The notes under the pieces are model-generated. The model was not told the origin of the DNA. It made no database searches and saw nothing but the letters and a program-made list of their open reading frames with translations. The position numbers and the translations under genes were made by a program. A DNA stretch of 64,000 nucleotides from Oscillospiraceae bacterium (GTDB lineage Bacteria > Bacillota > Clostridia > Oscillospirales > Acutalibacteraceae), in NCBI GenBank assembly GCA_015065615.1, contig SVPY01000006.1:38612-102611 (forward strand), given 5' to 3'. Every line of letters starts with the position of its first letter. Positions within the stretch are counted from its first letter, which is position 1. Below, in pieces: positions 29,886-41,352 of this stretch.

Positions 29886-32423
29886 TTATTCTTCTGTTTC
29901 AATTATTTCTTCTTCAGTTTCATCAGCTATATCATCAGCTAAATCATCCTCAGGAAGCTTTGAAACCTCAATATCGTCGCTTTCATCACCGTCTACATTA
30001 GGTACTCTTGCAAGTGTAACCAGTTTACTCTGTTCACTTGTTCTCATAACTCTTACGCCTTTACCGGGACGAGCACAAATTCTTATTTCTTCTGCCTTGA
30101 TTCTTATGATAATACCGTCATCGGAAATTAAAATAAGGTCATCATCGAGGTCTACCATCTGAAGTGCGGCAACGTCGCCGTTTTTCTCTGTATGGTAGTT
30201 AGTTAAGCCCTTACCGCCACGGCGCTGAAGTCTGTAATCTTCAATAGGACTTAAGCGGCCGTTACCTGTTTCAGAAACTGTTAAAATGTAAGCATCTTCT
30301 CTTACCTTTGCCATACCTACAATGCAGTCGCCTTCATCAAGTTCAATAGCCTTAACGCCTCTTGCAGCACGGCCGACGGCGCGTACATCGTTTTCATTGA
30401 ATCTTATTGCCATACCTTTTCTTGTAGCAACTATAAGGTCATCGTTACCTTCAGTAATAGTTACCCAGGAGAGTGTATCGCCTTCATCGAGTTCAATAGC
30501 TTTTAAGCCGCCTTTTCTTGCGGTATCGTATTCATTTAAAAGAGTACGCTTGATAATACCGTTTCTTGTTACCATTACAAGGTATTTATTTTCATCAAAG
30601 CCCGGGAATTTAATAAGCGCATTAATCTTCTCTTCGCCTTCCAATGGGAGAAGGTTATTTATATTCATACCGCGGCTGTTTCTTGAGCCCTCGGGTACCT
30701 CGTAGCACTTAAGCTTATATACCTTACCTAAGTTAGAGAAGAACATTATACCGTCGTGGCTGTTCATTACAAACATATCGGTAGCAAAGTCCTCGTCACG
30801 GCGGCTCATACCGCTTACGCCTCTGCCGCCACGCTTCTGCAGGCGGTATTCATCAATTTTCTGGCGCTTAACGTAACCGAAGTTTGTCATGGTAAGAACA
30901 CATTCCTCATGGGGAATAAGGTCCTCAATATCCACTTCACCGCTGATGGCGGCAATTTCTGTACGGCGGTCATCGCTGTATTTCTTCTTCATTGCAATAG
31001 CTTCGTCCTTAACTATTGCAAGGCGTCTGGCTTCACTTGCTAAAATATCAAGGTAATCTGCAATCTTTATATTAAGTTCTCTCAGTTCATCCTCAATTTT
31101 ATCTCTTTCAAGACCTGTAAGCTGACCGAGGCGCATCTGTACTATTGCAGTAGCCTGAATATCGTCTAAATCAAATCTCTCCATTAAAGCGGCTTTACCT
31201 TCGGGAATACTCTTTGAAGCCTTTAAAATTTCGATAACTTCATCGATAAATTCCAGAGCTTTCATTAAGCCCTCTAAGATATGTGCTCTTTCCTTAGCTT
31301 TCTTAAGGTCAAATTCCACTCTTCTTCTTACTACGTCCTGCTGGAAATTGATATATTCCTGAAGGATCTGATGCAGAGTAAGAGTTTTCGGTATGCCGTT
31401 TGAAATTGCCAGCATAATAATACCGAAGGTGGACTGCATCTGCGTATAGGAGAAAAGCTTATTTAATACTACCTGAGCGGAAGCCTCACGCTTAACGTCG
31501 ATAACGATGTGCATACCGTTACGGTCGGAGTGGTCTTCAACTCCTGAAATACCTTCAATTTTCTTATCCTTTACAAGCGAAGCTATATTTTCAATAAGCT
31601 TAGCCTTGTTTACACCGTAGGGAATTTCAGAAACAATAATTTTATTTCTGCCGTTTTTCTCCTCGGTAATTTCTGTTTTTGCCCTTACGTAAACTTTACC
31701 TCTGCCCGTAGCGTAAGCAGCTCTTATACCTGCCTTACCCATAATAATGCCGCCTGTGGGGAAGTCAGGTCCCTTTATATGCTGCATTAAATCGTCAAGT
31801 GTGGCGTTGGGGTTATCAATAAGACAGCAAACAGCATCGATAGTTTCGCCCATATTATGAGGAGGAATATTCGTAGCCATACCAACGGCAATACCCATAG
31901 AACCGTTTACAAGTAAATTCGGGAAGTGTGTGGGTAATACTACGGGTTCTTTTAATCTATCATCGTAGTTGGGCTGAAAATCTACCGTGTCCTTATCGAT
32001 ATCCTGAAGCATATCTACAGAGAGTTTGCACATTCTTGCCTCAGTATATCTGTAAGCAGCAGGGGGGTCGCCGTCAATAGAACCGAAGTTACCGTGACCG
32101 TCAATAAGCATATATCTCATTGAGAAATCCTGAGCAAGACGTACTAAAGCATCGTAAACAGATGCGTCACCGTGGGGGTGGTAACGGCCTAAAACGGAAC
32201 CTACGGTATCGGCGCATTTACGGTAAGCTTTTTCGGGCCACAGAGAATTTTCATACATAGTATATAATATTCTTCTGTGAACGGGTTTCAAGCCGTCTCT
32301 TACATCCGGAAGGGCACGGGAAACGATAACAGACATAGAGTAATCGAGAAAGCTCTGCTTCATCTCGTTATAAAGGTCTACGTTCTGTATGGTTCCCATT
32401 ACTCTTTCTTCATTATTTTCCAT
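29886..32423 (-). CDS. gyrA: DNA gyrase subunit A
   Basis: SYAMSV-type motif SFLDYSMSVIVSRALPDVRDGLKPVHRRILY; QRRGGKG GyrA-box. Confidence 0.98.
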   Translation of the reverse strand: MENNEERVMGTIQNVDLYNEMKQSFLDYSMSVIVSRALPDVRDGLKPVHRRILYTMYENSLWPEKAYRKCADTVGSVLGRYHPHGDASVYDALVRLAQDFSMRYMLIDGHGNFGSIDGDPPAAYRYTEARMCKLSVDMLQDIDKDTVDFQPNYDDRLKEPVVLPTHFPNLLVNGSMGIAVGMATNIPPHNMGETIDAVCCLIDNPNATLDDLMQHIKGPDFPTGGIIMGKAGIRAAYATGRGKVYVRAKTEITEEKNGRNKIIVSEIPYGVNKAKLIENIASLVKDKKIEGISGVEDHSDRNGMHIVIDVKREASAQVVLNKLFSYTQMQSTFGIIMLAISNGIPKTLTLHQILQEYINFQQDVVRRRVEFDLKKAKERAHILEGLMKALEFIDEVIEILKASKSIPEGKAALMERFDLDDIQATAIVQMRLGQLTGLERDKIEDELRELNIKIADYLDILASEARRLAIVKDEAIAMKKKYSDDRRTEIAAISGEVDIEDLIPHEECVLTMTNFGYVKRQKIDEYRLQKRGGRGVSGMSRRDEDFATDMFVMNSHDGIMFFSNLGKVYKLKCYEVPEGSRNSRGMNINNLLPLEGEEKINALIKFPGFDENKYLVMVTRNGIIKRTLLNEYDTARKGGLKAIELDEGDTLSWVTITEGNDDLIVATRKGMAIRFNENDVRAVGRAARGVKAIELDEGDCIVGMAKVREDAYILTVSETGNGRLSPIEDYRLQRRGGKGLTNYHTEKNGDVAALQMVDLDDDLILISDDGIIIRIKAEEIRICARPGKGVRVMRTSEQSKLVTLARVPNVDGDESDDIEVSKLPEDDLADDIADETEEEIIETEE

Positions 32424-32508
32424 ATTATAAATCCTTGCCTTTTAAAATAATTCTTAATTACTGTTTTATGTAAACTAATCGTAATACTTTTAAATTTTTA
32501 AAATTTAA

Positions 32509-33009
32509 TTATACTGTTTTTTCGCTTGTACCTGCTAAAATTCTGGACTGGAGCTCGCTTGATCTCTCAGGCGGGAAAGCGCGCGCGGGAATAATTAGTA
32601 CACTATTATTCTTTGTTACTATTACAATGTTGCTTTTTACAATTTTATAGTAAGATTTACCGTCAAGCTTGATTTCCCAGCTTCTGTCGCCGTCAATTAC
32701 CACGAGCTTTTCCATCATAACGCGGAGTCTTACGTTTTTGCCGTTCATTGCTTTTGCTTGCTTTTTTATGCTGAGTTTAGGAGCATAAACCAGGAAAAGC
32801 ATAAATAAAACGGCAGCCAATGAAATAACGGGATAATACCACTTAAAATCTGTAATTGCCATATAAACGAAAAATGCAGCACAGAATAAAATTACAGCAC
32901 ACTCAATAAAAAGCTTTTTCTTACTTAACTGAAATATACCGGAAGCATTTAAGCCATCGTATATTTCTTTTTCATTAAGGCTGTACATAAGTTCAACGGT
33001 TGTTGCCAT
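32509..33009 (-). CDS. YcxB-like membrane protein
   Basis: Two TM segments plus C-terminal IPARAFPPERSSELQSRI typical of YcxB-like proteins. Confidence 0.65.
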   Translation of the reverse strand: MATTVELMYSLNEKEIYDGLNASGIFQLSKKKLFIECAVILFCAAFFVYMAITDFKWYYPVISLAAVLFMLFLVYAPKLSIKKQAKAMNGKNVRLRVMMEKLVVIDGDRSWEIKLDGKSYYKIVKSNIVIVTKNNSVLIIPARAFPPERSSELQSRILAGTSEKTV

Positions 33010-33071
33010 ATTAATTTAATACCAAACTTAATTTAAAATATAAAAATATAAGTTTATCCTTTCAATTAAAA

Positions 33072-35045
<1,974 letters not shown>

Positions 35046-35144
35046 TTACTTTCCTTTTTCTTTTTCTGATGCATTCAATATATTTAAAATTTAAATGATT
35101 TAAAATAAACTAATCAGATTAATTAAACCGAATTAAATCAATTT

Positions 35145-36149
35145 TTACAGATCTCTGAATCTTTTAGCTTCTCTCTTCTCGGTTTTTTCTGTCTGCGCGC
35201 TTTCTTTTACTTCGCTTTTCTTCTCAGCTACCGAAGGAGTTGCAATTGAGGAATTTGTTCTCACTTTGGCGCTTTTAAGCCTTTTATCGCTTATTTCCTG
35301 AGTAGCGCCGAAAATTTCATCAAATTCGCTTTCATTCTGATAACGTGACCTTATGGTTTTCTGACCGTTATCCCTTGTGCCGCTGCTTGACCTTTTTTCA
35401 AGCTTATTTAATTCTTCCTCTGTATATTTTGTTTCGTTTCTGTTTTGATTTGCATTTACATTTGCATTTACAGTTGCATTTTCTGTTTTAACAGCCGGAA
35501 CGCTTTCTGTTTTCTTTATTTCATCAGTTTTTTCCTGCGGAATAATTTCCTTTTCAGGAGCGCTTTCCTTTAAAAGAGGCTCTCTTTTTACCTGATTATC
35601 AGTTTCACTTACCTTATTTTCTTCGTTTCTGTATCTTGTACCCTTCGCTCTTCTTATAAGTTCATTATTCATCTTATAAGCGTTGGGGTCTTCCCTTAAA
35701 TCCATAATTTCGCCGTTAGCGGGATTTTTAACGGTATTTTTTACCTTTTTGCCACCTGAAGAAAGAATGGTATTTACGGCAATATGAACTACTTCGCCGT
35801 TTTCATCCACCATTTTACCGTCCGCTCTTCTATAAACCTTCCTGATTACGGGCTTTTCCAAATAAATCATAAAAAGGCTGAAAAAATAGAAAATCACAAA
35901 CGGAATAAGTACCTTAAATACAGTTGTAAAATCTACGGTATCCGTAATATATCTTTCAAAGAAATAAATTAAGAAACCTGCAGCGCAGCATAAAAGCGCC
36001 AGAGCATAAATAAGGGGTGAATGGAAAATATTAGATATTCCTTTACATCTTGGGCAAATATATTCACCGCGCTTTTTAAGGCGCCATACTCTTATTATAT
36101 TTATTCTTTTTTTACAGTATGGGCATTTTGGAATTCCGAAATATTTCAT
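35145..36149 (-). CDS. Zinc-ribbon membrane protein with low-complexity tail, unknown function
   Basis: CPYCKKRI...CPRCKG; two TM segments; charged tail containing NATVNANVNANQNRNE. Confidence 0.6.
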   Translation of the reverse strand: MKYFGIPKCPYCKKRINIIRVWRLKKRGEYICPRCKGISNIFHSPLIYALALLCCAAGFLIYFFERYITDTVDFTTVFKVLIPFVIFYFFSLFMIYLEKPVIRKVYRRADGKMVDENGEVVHIAVNTILSSGGKKVKNTVKNPANGEIMDLREDPNAYKMNNELIRRAKGTRYRNEENKVSETDNQVKREPLLKESAPEKEIIPQEKTDEIKKTESVPAVKTENATVNANVNANQNRNETKYTEEELNKLEKRSSSGTRDNGQKTIRSRYQNESEFDEIFGATQEISDKRLKSAKVRTNSSIATPSVAEKKSEVKESAQTEKTEKREAKRFRDL

Positions 36150-36167
36150 ATATAAAACTCTCCTTAT

Positions 36168-36422
36168 TTATTTGAGATAATTCATTCGCTTTATAAGCGT
36201 AGAGGGTGATATCTGCGATATATACACGGTTTCCTTTTCGCCGTCGAAACAAACTATATAGGATTTCGGCAGCTCAAAGCTTACGTTTACCACTCTCTTT
36301 TTTTTCTCCGAATTAGAGAGAAAATTTCTTGTGTGTTTTGATACCGAGGTATTGTCCATATCAAATATACCTACGATATCTTTTGTTTTTATAACGGTAT
36401 CGTTACCTAAATGAAGATACAT
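36168..36422 (-). CDS. remB: RemB/YaaB-like (DUF370) regulatory protein
   Basis: MYLHLGNDTVIKTKDIVGIFDMDNTS; between recF and gyrB as in Bacillus. Confidence 0.8.
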   Translation of the reverse strand: MYLHLGNDTVIKTKDIVGIFDMDNTSVSKHTRNFLSNSEKKKRVVNVSFELPKSYIVCFDGEKETVYISQISPSTLIKRMNYLK

Positions 36423-36438
36423 AATAAATTAAATTCCT

Positions 36439-37545
36439 TTAATTTTTCTCACTTATCGCACCGTTTTCTACGTAAAAGGTCTTGCCCTTCTGCATTAAAT
36501 TTACGGTTTCCGGGCTGCAACAGGTAATAAAAACCTGCTTGTCCGTTAAATGGTTAAGTAAATAATCCTGCCTTAAATAATCCAGCTCACTCATAACGTC
36601 ATCAAGCAGAATTATGGGCGCTTCGCCTATGTTTTTCTGAAGCATTACAGCCTCCGAAAGCTTTAAGGAGAGCACACAGCTTCTCTGCTGACCCTGGGAG
36701 CCGAAATTTCTTACGGCTTTATTATCAATAAAAATATCCAAATCATCCCTGTGAGGGCCAACCGTGGAGTAACCGAAATTTACATCGGTTTTATAGCTTT
36801 CATCCAGCGCCTTCATAAACGAAGCGAAAATATCTCCTTCACAAATATTAAAAGACATACGGTAAGAAAGCTCTAAAATTTCTTTTTCCCTGCTCATACC
36901 CTTGTAAATATCCTTTACAAAAGGCGTGAGCTTATCAATATAATCTATTCTTTCCTTTATTATCTCACTGCCCAAAATAGCCATACGCTCATTCCATACC
37001 GAAAGAGTATCCAAAAGGTAAGAATTTTTATAAATATCCTTGATTAAAGCATTACGCTGAACCAAAACTCTGTTGTATTTTGAAAGCAGTGAAGCATAGG
37101 AAGGCTTTATCTGGCAGATAGCCGCATCAATAAAAGCTCTCCTTTTATTGGGACCTTCTTTAATTAAATCAAGATGCTCGGGAGAAAATATTACGGCGCA
37201 AATTTTACCTACCAGATAGGCGGCGCTTTTATTTCCTATTCCGTTTAAAGAGCAGCTTTTTTTGCCGTCCTTAATAATTATTTCGGCTTCCTGATCTCTT
37301 TTAAAGCTTTCAAACTCTATAGATAATTTACAGTCAGGTGAATTTACCCCGTCAACAAGCTTCGGAAGCTCCTTATCCTTATTGCCTCTGAAAGAGTGGC
37401 CGCCGGTAAAAAGCCAGATAGCCTCAAGCAGATTGGTTTTGCCCTGAGCGTTATTGCCGTAAATTACGTTTATACCGCTTTCGGGGAAAATTTCACCTTT
37501 ATTTAAATTTCTGAAATTATCAAAGCTTACTTTTTTTATTATCAT
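36439..37545 (-). CDS. recF: DNA replication and repair protein RecF
   Basis: INVIYGNNAQGKTNLLEAIW; GSQGQQRSCVLSLKLSEA; ILLDDVMSELD. Confidence 0.97.
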   Translation of the reverse strand: MIIKKVSFDNFRNLNKGEIFPESGINVIYGNNAQGKTNLLEAIWLFTGGHSFRGNKDKELPKLVDGVNSPDCKLSIEFESFKRDQEAEIIIKDGKKSCSLNGIGNKSAAYLVGKICAVIFSPEHLDLIKEGPNKRRAFIDAAICQIKPSYASLLSKYNRVLVQRNALIKDIYKNSYLLDTLSVWNERMAILGSEIIKERIDYIDKLTPFVKDIYKGMSREKEILELSYRMSFNICEGDIFASFMKALDESYKTDVNFGYSTVGPHRDDLDIFIDNKAVRNFGSQGQQRSCVLSLKLSEAVMLQKNIGEAPIILLDDVMSELDYLRQDYLLNHLTDKQVFITCCSPETVNLMQKGKTFYVENGAISEKN

Positions 37546-37547
37546 AT

Positions 37548-37775
37548 TTATTTTCCGAATAAAGATTTAAGTAAATATGTTTTGTTTTCAAAAGTAAAAT
37601 CGTCGCCGTCGCGCATTTTTTTGCCGCGCATGGTACATACTTCACCGTTTACTTTCACTTCGCCGCTTTGAATAAGCACCTTAGCCTCGCCGCCTGTATC
37701 CACAGCGCCCGAAAGCTTCATCATATCCTGAAGCTTTATAAATTCAGTATCTATTGTAATAATTTCAATATTCAT
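37548..37775 (-). CDS. S4-domain RNA-binding protein (YaaA/RlbA-like)
   Basis: [46 protein letters not shown]; between dnaN and recF. Confidence 0.92.
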   Translation of the reverse strand: MNIEIITIDTEFIKLQDMMKLSGAVDTGGEAKVLIQSGEVKVNGEVCTMRGKKMRDGDDFTFENKTYLLKSLFGK

Positions 37776-37838
37776 TTTTTTATTTTATATCCTGTTATTT
37801 ACGTAATTAATCTGATTAAATTAAAATTTAAGATAAAT

Positions 37839-38939
37839 TTAGTCGTTCTTAAGTCTTACGGGAAGAACGAGGAATTTAAAGTTTTCGCCCTCTTTGGGTA
37901 CAATTACCATCTGCTTTAAAGCGCCGGTAACTTTAATTAAAACCTCGTCACACTCTGTATTACGAAGAGCGTCAAGTAAATAGCGGCTGTTGAAGCCCAT
38001 TTCAAGACCGGGACCTTCAATAAGGCAGTTTATCTTATCGGTAGCGCGGCCGATGGAAGTTGTGCAGGAAAGCTTTATCTCGTTATCTTCAAAATAGAAG
38101 CGGATGGGGCTTTTGAGTCTGTCGGAAATAAGAAGAGCAACACGCTCGGTACTTTCAATTAAATCTCTTGTTTTAACTGTTATTCTTGTTGTGCACTCCT
38201 CGGGTATTGCAGCCTTATAATCAATAAATTCACCCTCAATTACGCCTGAAACTACGGTGTAATTATCGATCTTAAACATAATGTGCTTACGGCTGGGGTA
38301 AATTTCCACGTCACTTTCCTTTATAAGCTTCATAATTTCAGAAAGTGTCTTACCTGGAACAACAAAATGGTCGCGGAGATTGCTTACAATATTTTCGCGG
38401 CGAAGTGCTAAGCGGAAACCGTCCACGGAAACTATATCCAAAACGCCGTCTTCAATTACAAACTTACTGCCCTGATAAATAGGCTTTGTGTCTGTTTCGG
38501 CAACTGCGAAAATAGTCTGGCGGATCATGCTTCTTAAAATTTCGCCGGGAATAATGAGTTTACTGTTATTCTGATTAACGGAAGGAATCTCGGGAAATTC
38601 GTCTGCATTTATACCGATAATATTGAAGGTGGAGTCGCCGCTTGTGATTACGGCAATGTTTTTATCGTCGATGCTTACGTTTAAGATGTCGGCAGGTGCC
38701 TTTCTTACGATATCGGAGAAAAGCTTGGCGGAAAGAATGATGCTGCCGTTTTCCTGAATGTTTGCAAGTATCTGAGTCTGCATACTTATTTCAAGGTCGT
38801 AAGCAAAAAGTCTGATTGAACCAACGTCGGTTTTAATTAAAATACCTTCCAATGCGGGAATGCTTGTTTTTGTAGAAACAGCTCTTATTAAATTCTGTAA
38901 AGCTTCGGCAAGCTCTTTTGTGTTAACTGAAAATTTCAT
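37839..38939 (-). CDS. dnaN: DNA polymerase III beta clamp
   Basis: MKFSVNTKELAEALQNLIRAVSTKTSIPALEGI. Confidence 0.97.
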   Translation of the reverse strand: MKFSVNTKELAEALQNLIRAVSTKTSIPALEGILIKTDVGSIRLFAYDLEISMQTQILANIQENGSIILSAKLFSDIVRKAPADILNVSIDDKNIAVITSGDSTFNIIGINADEFPEIPSVNQNNSKLIIPGEILRSMIRQTIFAVAETDTKPIYQGSKFVIEDGVLDIVSVDGFRLALRRENIVSNLRDHFVVPGKTLSEIMKLIKESDVEIYPSRKHIMFKIDNYTVVSGVIEGEFIDYKAAIPEECTTRITVKTRDLIESTERVALLISDRLKSPIRFYFEDNEIKLSCTTSIGRATDKINCLIEGPGLEMGFNSRYLLDALRNTECDEVLIKVTGALKQMVIVPKEGENFKFLVLPVRLKND

Positions 38940-38954
38940 ATAGAATATTTTACA

Positions 38955-38974
38955 TTCTTTACCCTCGTAAAGAA
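38955..38974 (-). promoter_or_regulatory. Hairpin with GAGG loop in the dnaN 5' region
   Basis: Minus strand TTCTTTAC-GAGG-GTAAAGAA, preceded by GGAG, 15 nt before the dnaN ATG. Confidence 0.6.
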
Positions 38975-39060
38975 GCTCCTTTTTTTAAATTTGTGCCTTG
39001 TTAATAACTTTCGCTTTATCAGTGCTCTTTTATTAATTTCTGAAGTTTTCTCCTAAATAT

Positions 39061-39260
39061 TATTTATATTTAATTATATAGATTTAGAAGTAGTAGTAGG
39101 GGGCGTTGATTTGTTTAAAACTTCAGAATTTCCAGATTTTATGCCGTTTTGAGCCGTAAAAAGTTTCAAGAAAAGGCTGTAGAAAAAATGTTTAAAATGT
39201 TTAAACTGAAAATATTATAAACATAAGTGTTAAAAGATGTTTGTTAATTGTTTAAAACTT
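39061..39260. promoter_or_regulatory. oriC: Probable oriC unwinding region (AT-rich tract, DnaA-trio-like repeats, GC patch, repeated 9-mers)
   Basis: TAGAAGTAGTAGTAG at 39085-39099 next to GGGGC and AT-rich DNA; TGTTTAAAA at 39112, 39189, 39249, TGTTTAAAC at 39198, TTATAAACA at 39215. Confidence 0.7.
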
Positions 39261-39319
39261 TTTGAAAGTTTTATTTATAATTTAATAACTTTTTTATTAA
39301 AAAACATGCTTAAAAATTC

Positions 39320-40633
39320 TTATCTGTCTCTTATATTTTTAATAATATCGTCCACGGTGGCTTTAAGCTGGCGGTTCTGCTTCATTTTATCCTCTATCTG
39401 CTGAATTGAGTATACCATAGTGGAGTGGTCTCTGCCGCCTAAAGCCTCGCCGATGTTTTCCATTGACATCTGGGTGATTTCTCTTACTATGTAGGCGGTT
39501 ATCTGTCTTGCAGAGGAAACTTTCGCGTTTCTCTTTGATGAGAGAATATCGTCGGGAGTTACGCCGTAGGTTCTTGCAACTTCCTCCATAATTTTATCTA
39601 CCGTTACGGGAGTGGGCTGGTCGTTATTGATAATATCGCTTATTGCCATCTGAGCGGTAGCTATAACGGGATTTTTACCTTCAAGAAGCTGGTAAGCCTT
39701 CAATTTTTTTACAACGCCTTCAAGCTGACGGATATTGCTCTTAAGTTTATTGGAAATAAATTCGCAGACCATATCGGGAATTTCGATATTTAAAACTTCG
39801 GCTTTTCTCTTTATGATAGCTATTCTTGTTTCAAAGTCGGGTGCCTGAATATCTGCCATTAAGCCCCACTCAAATCTTGCTTTTAATCTGTCTTCCAGAG
39901 TTGCAATATCTTTGGGAGGGCGGTCGGAAGCGAGGATTATCTGCTTTTTAGATTCGTAAAGGGCATTAAAGGTATGGAAGAATTCCTCCTGAGTCTGCTC
40001 TTTACCGCCGATAAACTGAATATCGTCCACTAAAAGCACGTCGGCTTTTCTGTACTTTTCTCTGAAAGCCGCTGTGGTACCCTTTGAGATAGCGTCAATA
40101 AGGTCAACGGTAAAGTCGTCACCCTTAATATATACAATGTTTGCGCTGGGATTATGAGTGCTTATGTGTGTGGAAATAGCTCTTAAAAGGTGAGTTTTTC
40201 CGAGGCCGGAGTTACCGTAAATGAAAAGAGGGTTGTAGCTTGAAGCGGGTTTTTCGGCTACGGCTACGCAGGCTGCGTGGGCAAAGCGGTTTGAAGGGCC
40301 TACTATGAAGGTATCGAAGGTAAGCTCGTATTCATCGTGAACGGCTTTTTTATTTTCCTTCTCGTTTTCCTTTACTATATCCTCGTGAATGCAGATCTTA
40401 TATTTGATTGCTCCGCCGAAAATTGAATCAAAAGCTTCGCTCAAAAGAGCTGAGTATGCTTTTTCGAGAGTCTGCTTATGGAAAAAGTTGGGTGCTTCAA
40501 TAATTGCAATACCTTCGTTAAAATCAAGTGATACGGGTTTTATTTTTTCGAACCATAAGTTATAAGAAATATCGGTCAATTTAGATTTGCAGTAGGAGCA
40601 TATAAGCTCCCAGGCTTCGTTAAAAGATTCCAT
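39320..40633 (-). CDS. dnaA: Chromosomal replication initiator DnaA
   Basis: NPLFIYGNSGLGKTHLLRAI; LLVDDIQFIGGKEQTQEEFFHTFN; GGRDHSTM signature. Confidence 0.98.
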   Translation of the reverse strand: MESFNEAWELICSYCKSKLTDISYNLWFEKIKPVSLDFNEGIAIIEAPNFFHKQTLEKAYSALLSEAFDSIFGGAIKYKICIHEDIVKENEKENKKAVHDEYELTFDTFIVGPSNRFAHAACVAVAEKPASSYNPLFIYGNSGLGKTHLLRAISTHISTHNPSANIVYIKGDDFTVDLIDAISKGTTAAFREKYRKADVLLVDDIQFIGGKEQTQEEFFHTFNALYESKKQIILASDRPPKDIATLEDRLKARFEWGLMADIQAPDFETRIAIIKRKAEVLNIEIPDMVCEFISNKLKSNIRQLEGVVKKLKAYQLLEGKNPVIATAQMAISDIINNDQPTPVTVDKIMEEVARTYGVTPDDILSSKRNAKVSSARQITAYIVREITQMSMENIGEALGGRDHSTMVYSIQQIEDKMKQNRQLKATVDDIIKNIRDR

Positions 40634-40994
40634 TTTCCTTTTTTCTCCTTTATTTTTTATTTAAATCAAGCCCTTGAAAACATATTTGCGGGACGAAATA
40701 TAATATATATAAGTATGGGATTATACCTTACTATTGTAGCATAAAAAGGAAAATTTATCAAGAAAAGTGTTTAATTTCTTTAGCTTTTACTTGGTAGAAT
40801 TAAAGGCTTTAAAGGCAGGTAATTTTGGAAGAAATGACAAAGTTTATTTTATGTCTTGACAAAATTAAGGCACAAATTTTTAATTTTCCGTGTTTTTTAC
40901 CGCCTTAATAATATCTATATATAGACAATTAACCGAAAAAGCCTCAATATATTAAAAAAAACAAAAAAAGATGAGTAAATTATGTAAAATGCGG

Positions 40995-41024
40995 TTGACA
41001 CATAAGGTAGTTTTACGATATAAT
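40995..41024 (+). promoter_or_regulatory. Promoter upstream of rpmH
   Basis: TTGACA-18 nt-TATAAT. Confidence 0.8.
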
Positions 41025-41110
41025 GATAACTCGCAAGGTAAACTTTTAGTTTCGGCTTTGTGAATTTTGTAAATATTACGACGGTTTCCCGAAAGGAGGG
41101 TGTTTTCAAT

Positions 41111-41245
41111 ATGTTTAGAACATATCAGCCCAAGAAGCTCCAGAGAAAGAAGGAGCACGGTTTCAGAAAGAGAATGTCTGACAAAAACGGTCGCAAGGTT
41201 CTTGCACGCCGCAGAGCAAAGGGAAGAGCACGCTTATCTTATTGA
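41111..41245 (+). CDS. rpmH: Ribosomal protein L34
   Basis: [44 protein letters not shown]. Confidence 0.98.
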   Translation: MFRTYQPKKLQRKKEHGFRKRMSDKNGRKVLARRRAKGRARLSY

Positions 41246-41249
41246 TAAT

Positions 41250-41277
41250 TGCCTTTAAGGTCACCTCGCGTGACCTT
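41250..41277 (+). terminator. Hairpin after rpmH
   Basis: AAGGTCACctcgcGTGACCTTTCTTT. Confidence 0.8.
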
Positions 41278-41352
41278 TCTTTGTTTAGGCACAAACGTAA
41301 AATAATTATTTAATGTTTGTGTTATGCATTCAGTCTATCAGGATATAAAATT

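Noticed and set aside
35440-35490. Short repeat (tttgcatttacatttgcatttacagttgcattt) as a possible regulatory repeat
   Set aside because: In frame inside the low-complexity tail of the 35145-36149 protein (NATVNANVNANQN); explained by coding.
40634-41110. dnaA-rpmH intergenic region as the unwinding origin
   Set aside because: No exact TTATNCACA, no trio-like tract and no repeat cluster seen; it is better explained by divergent dnaA/rpmH promoters, though an auxiliary origin role is not excluded.
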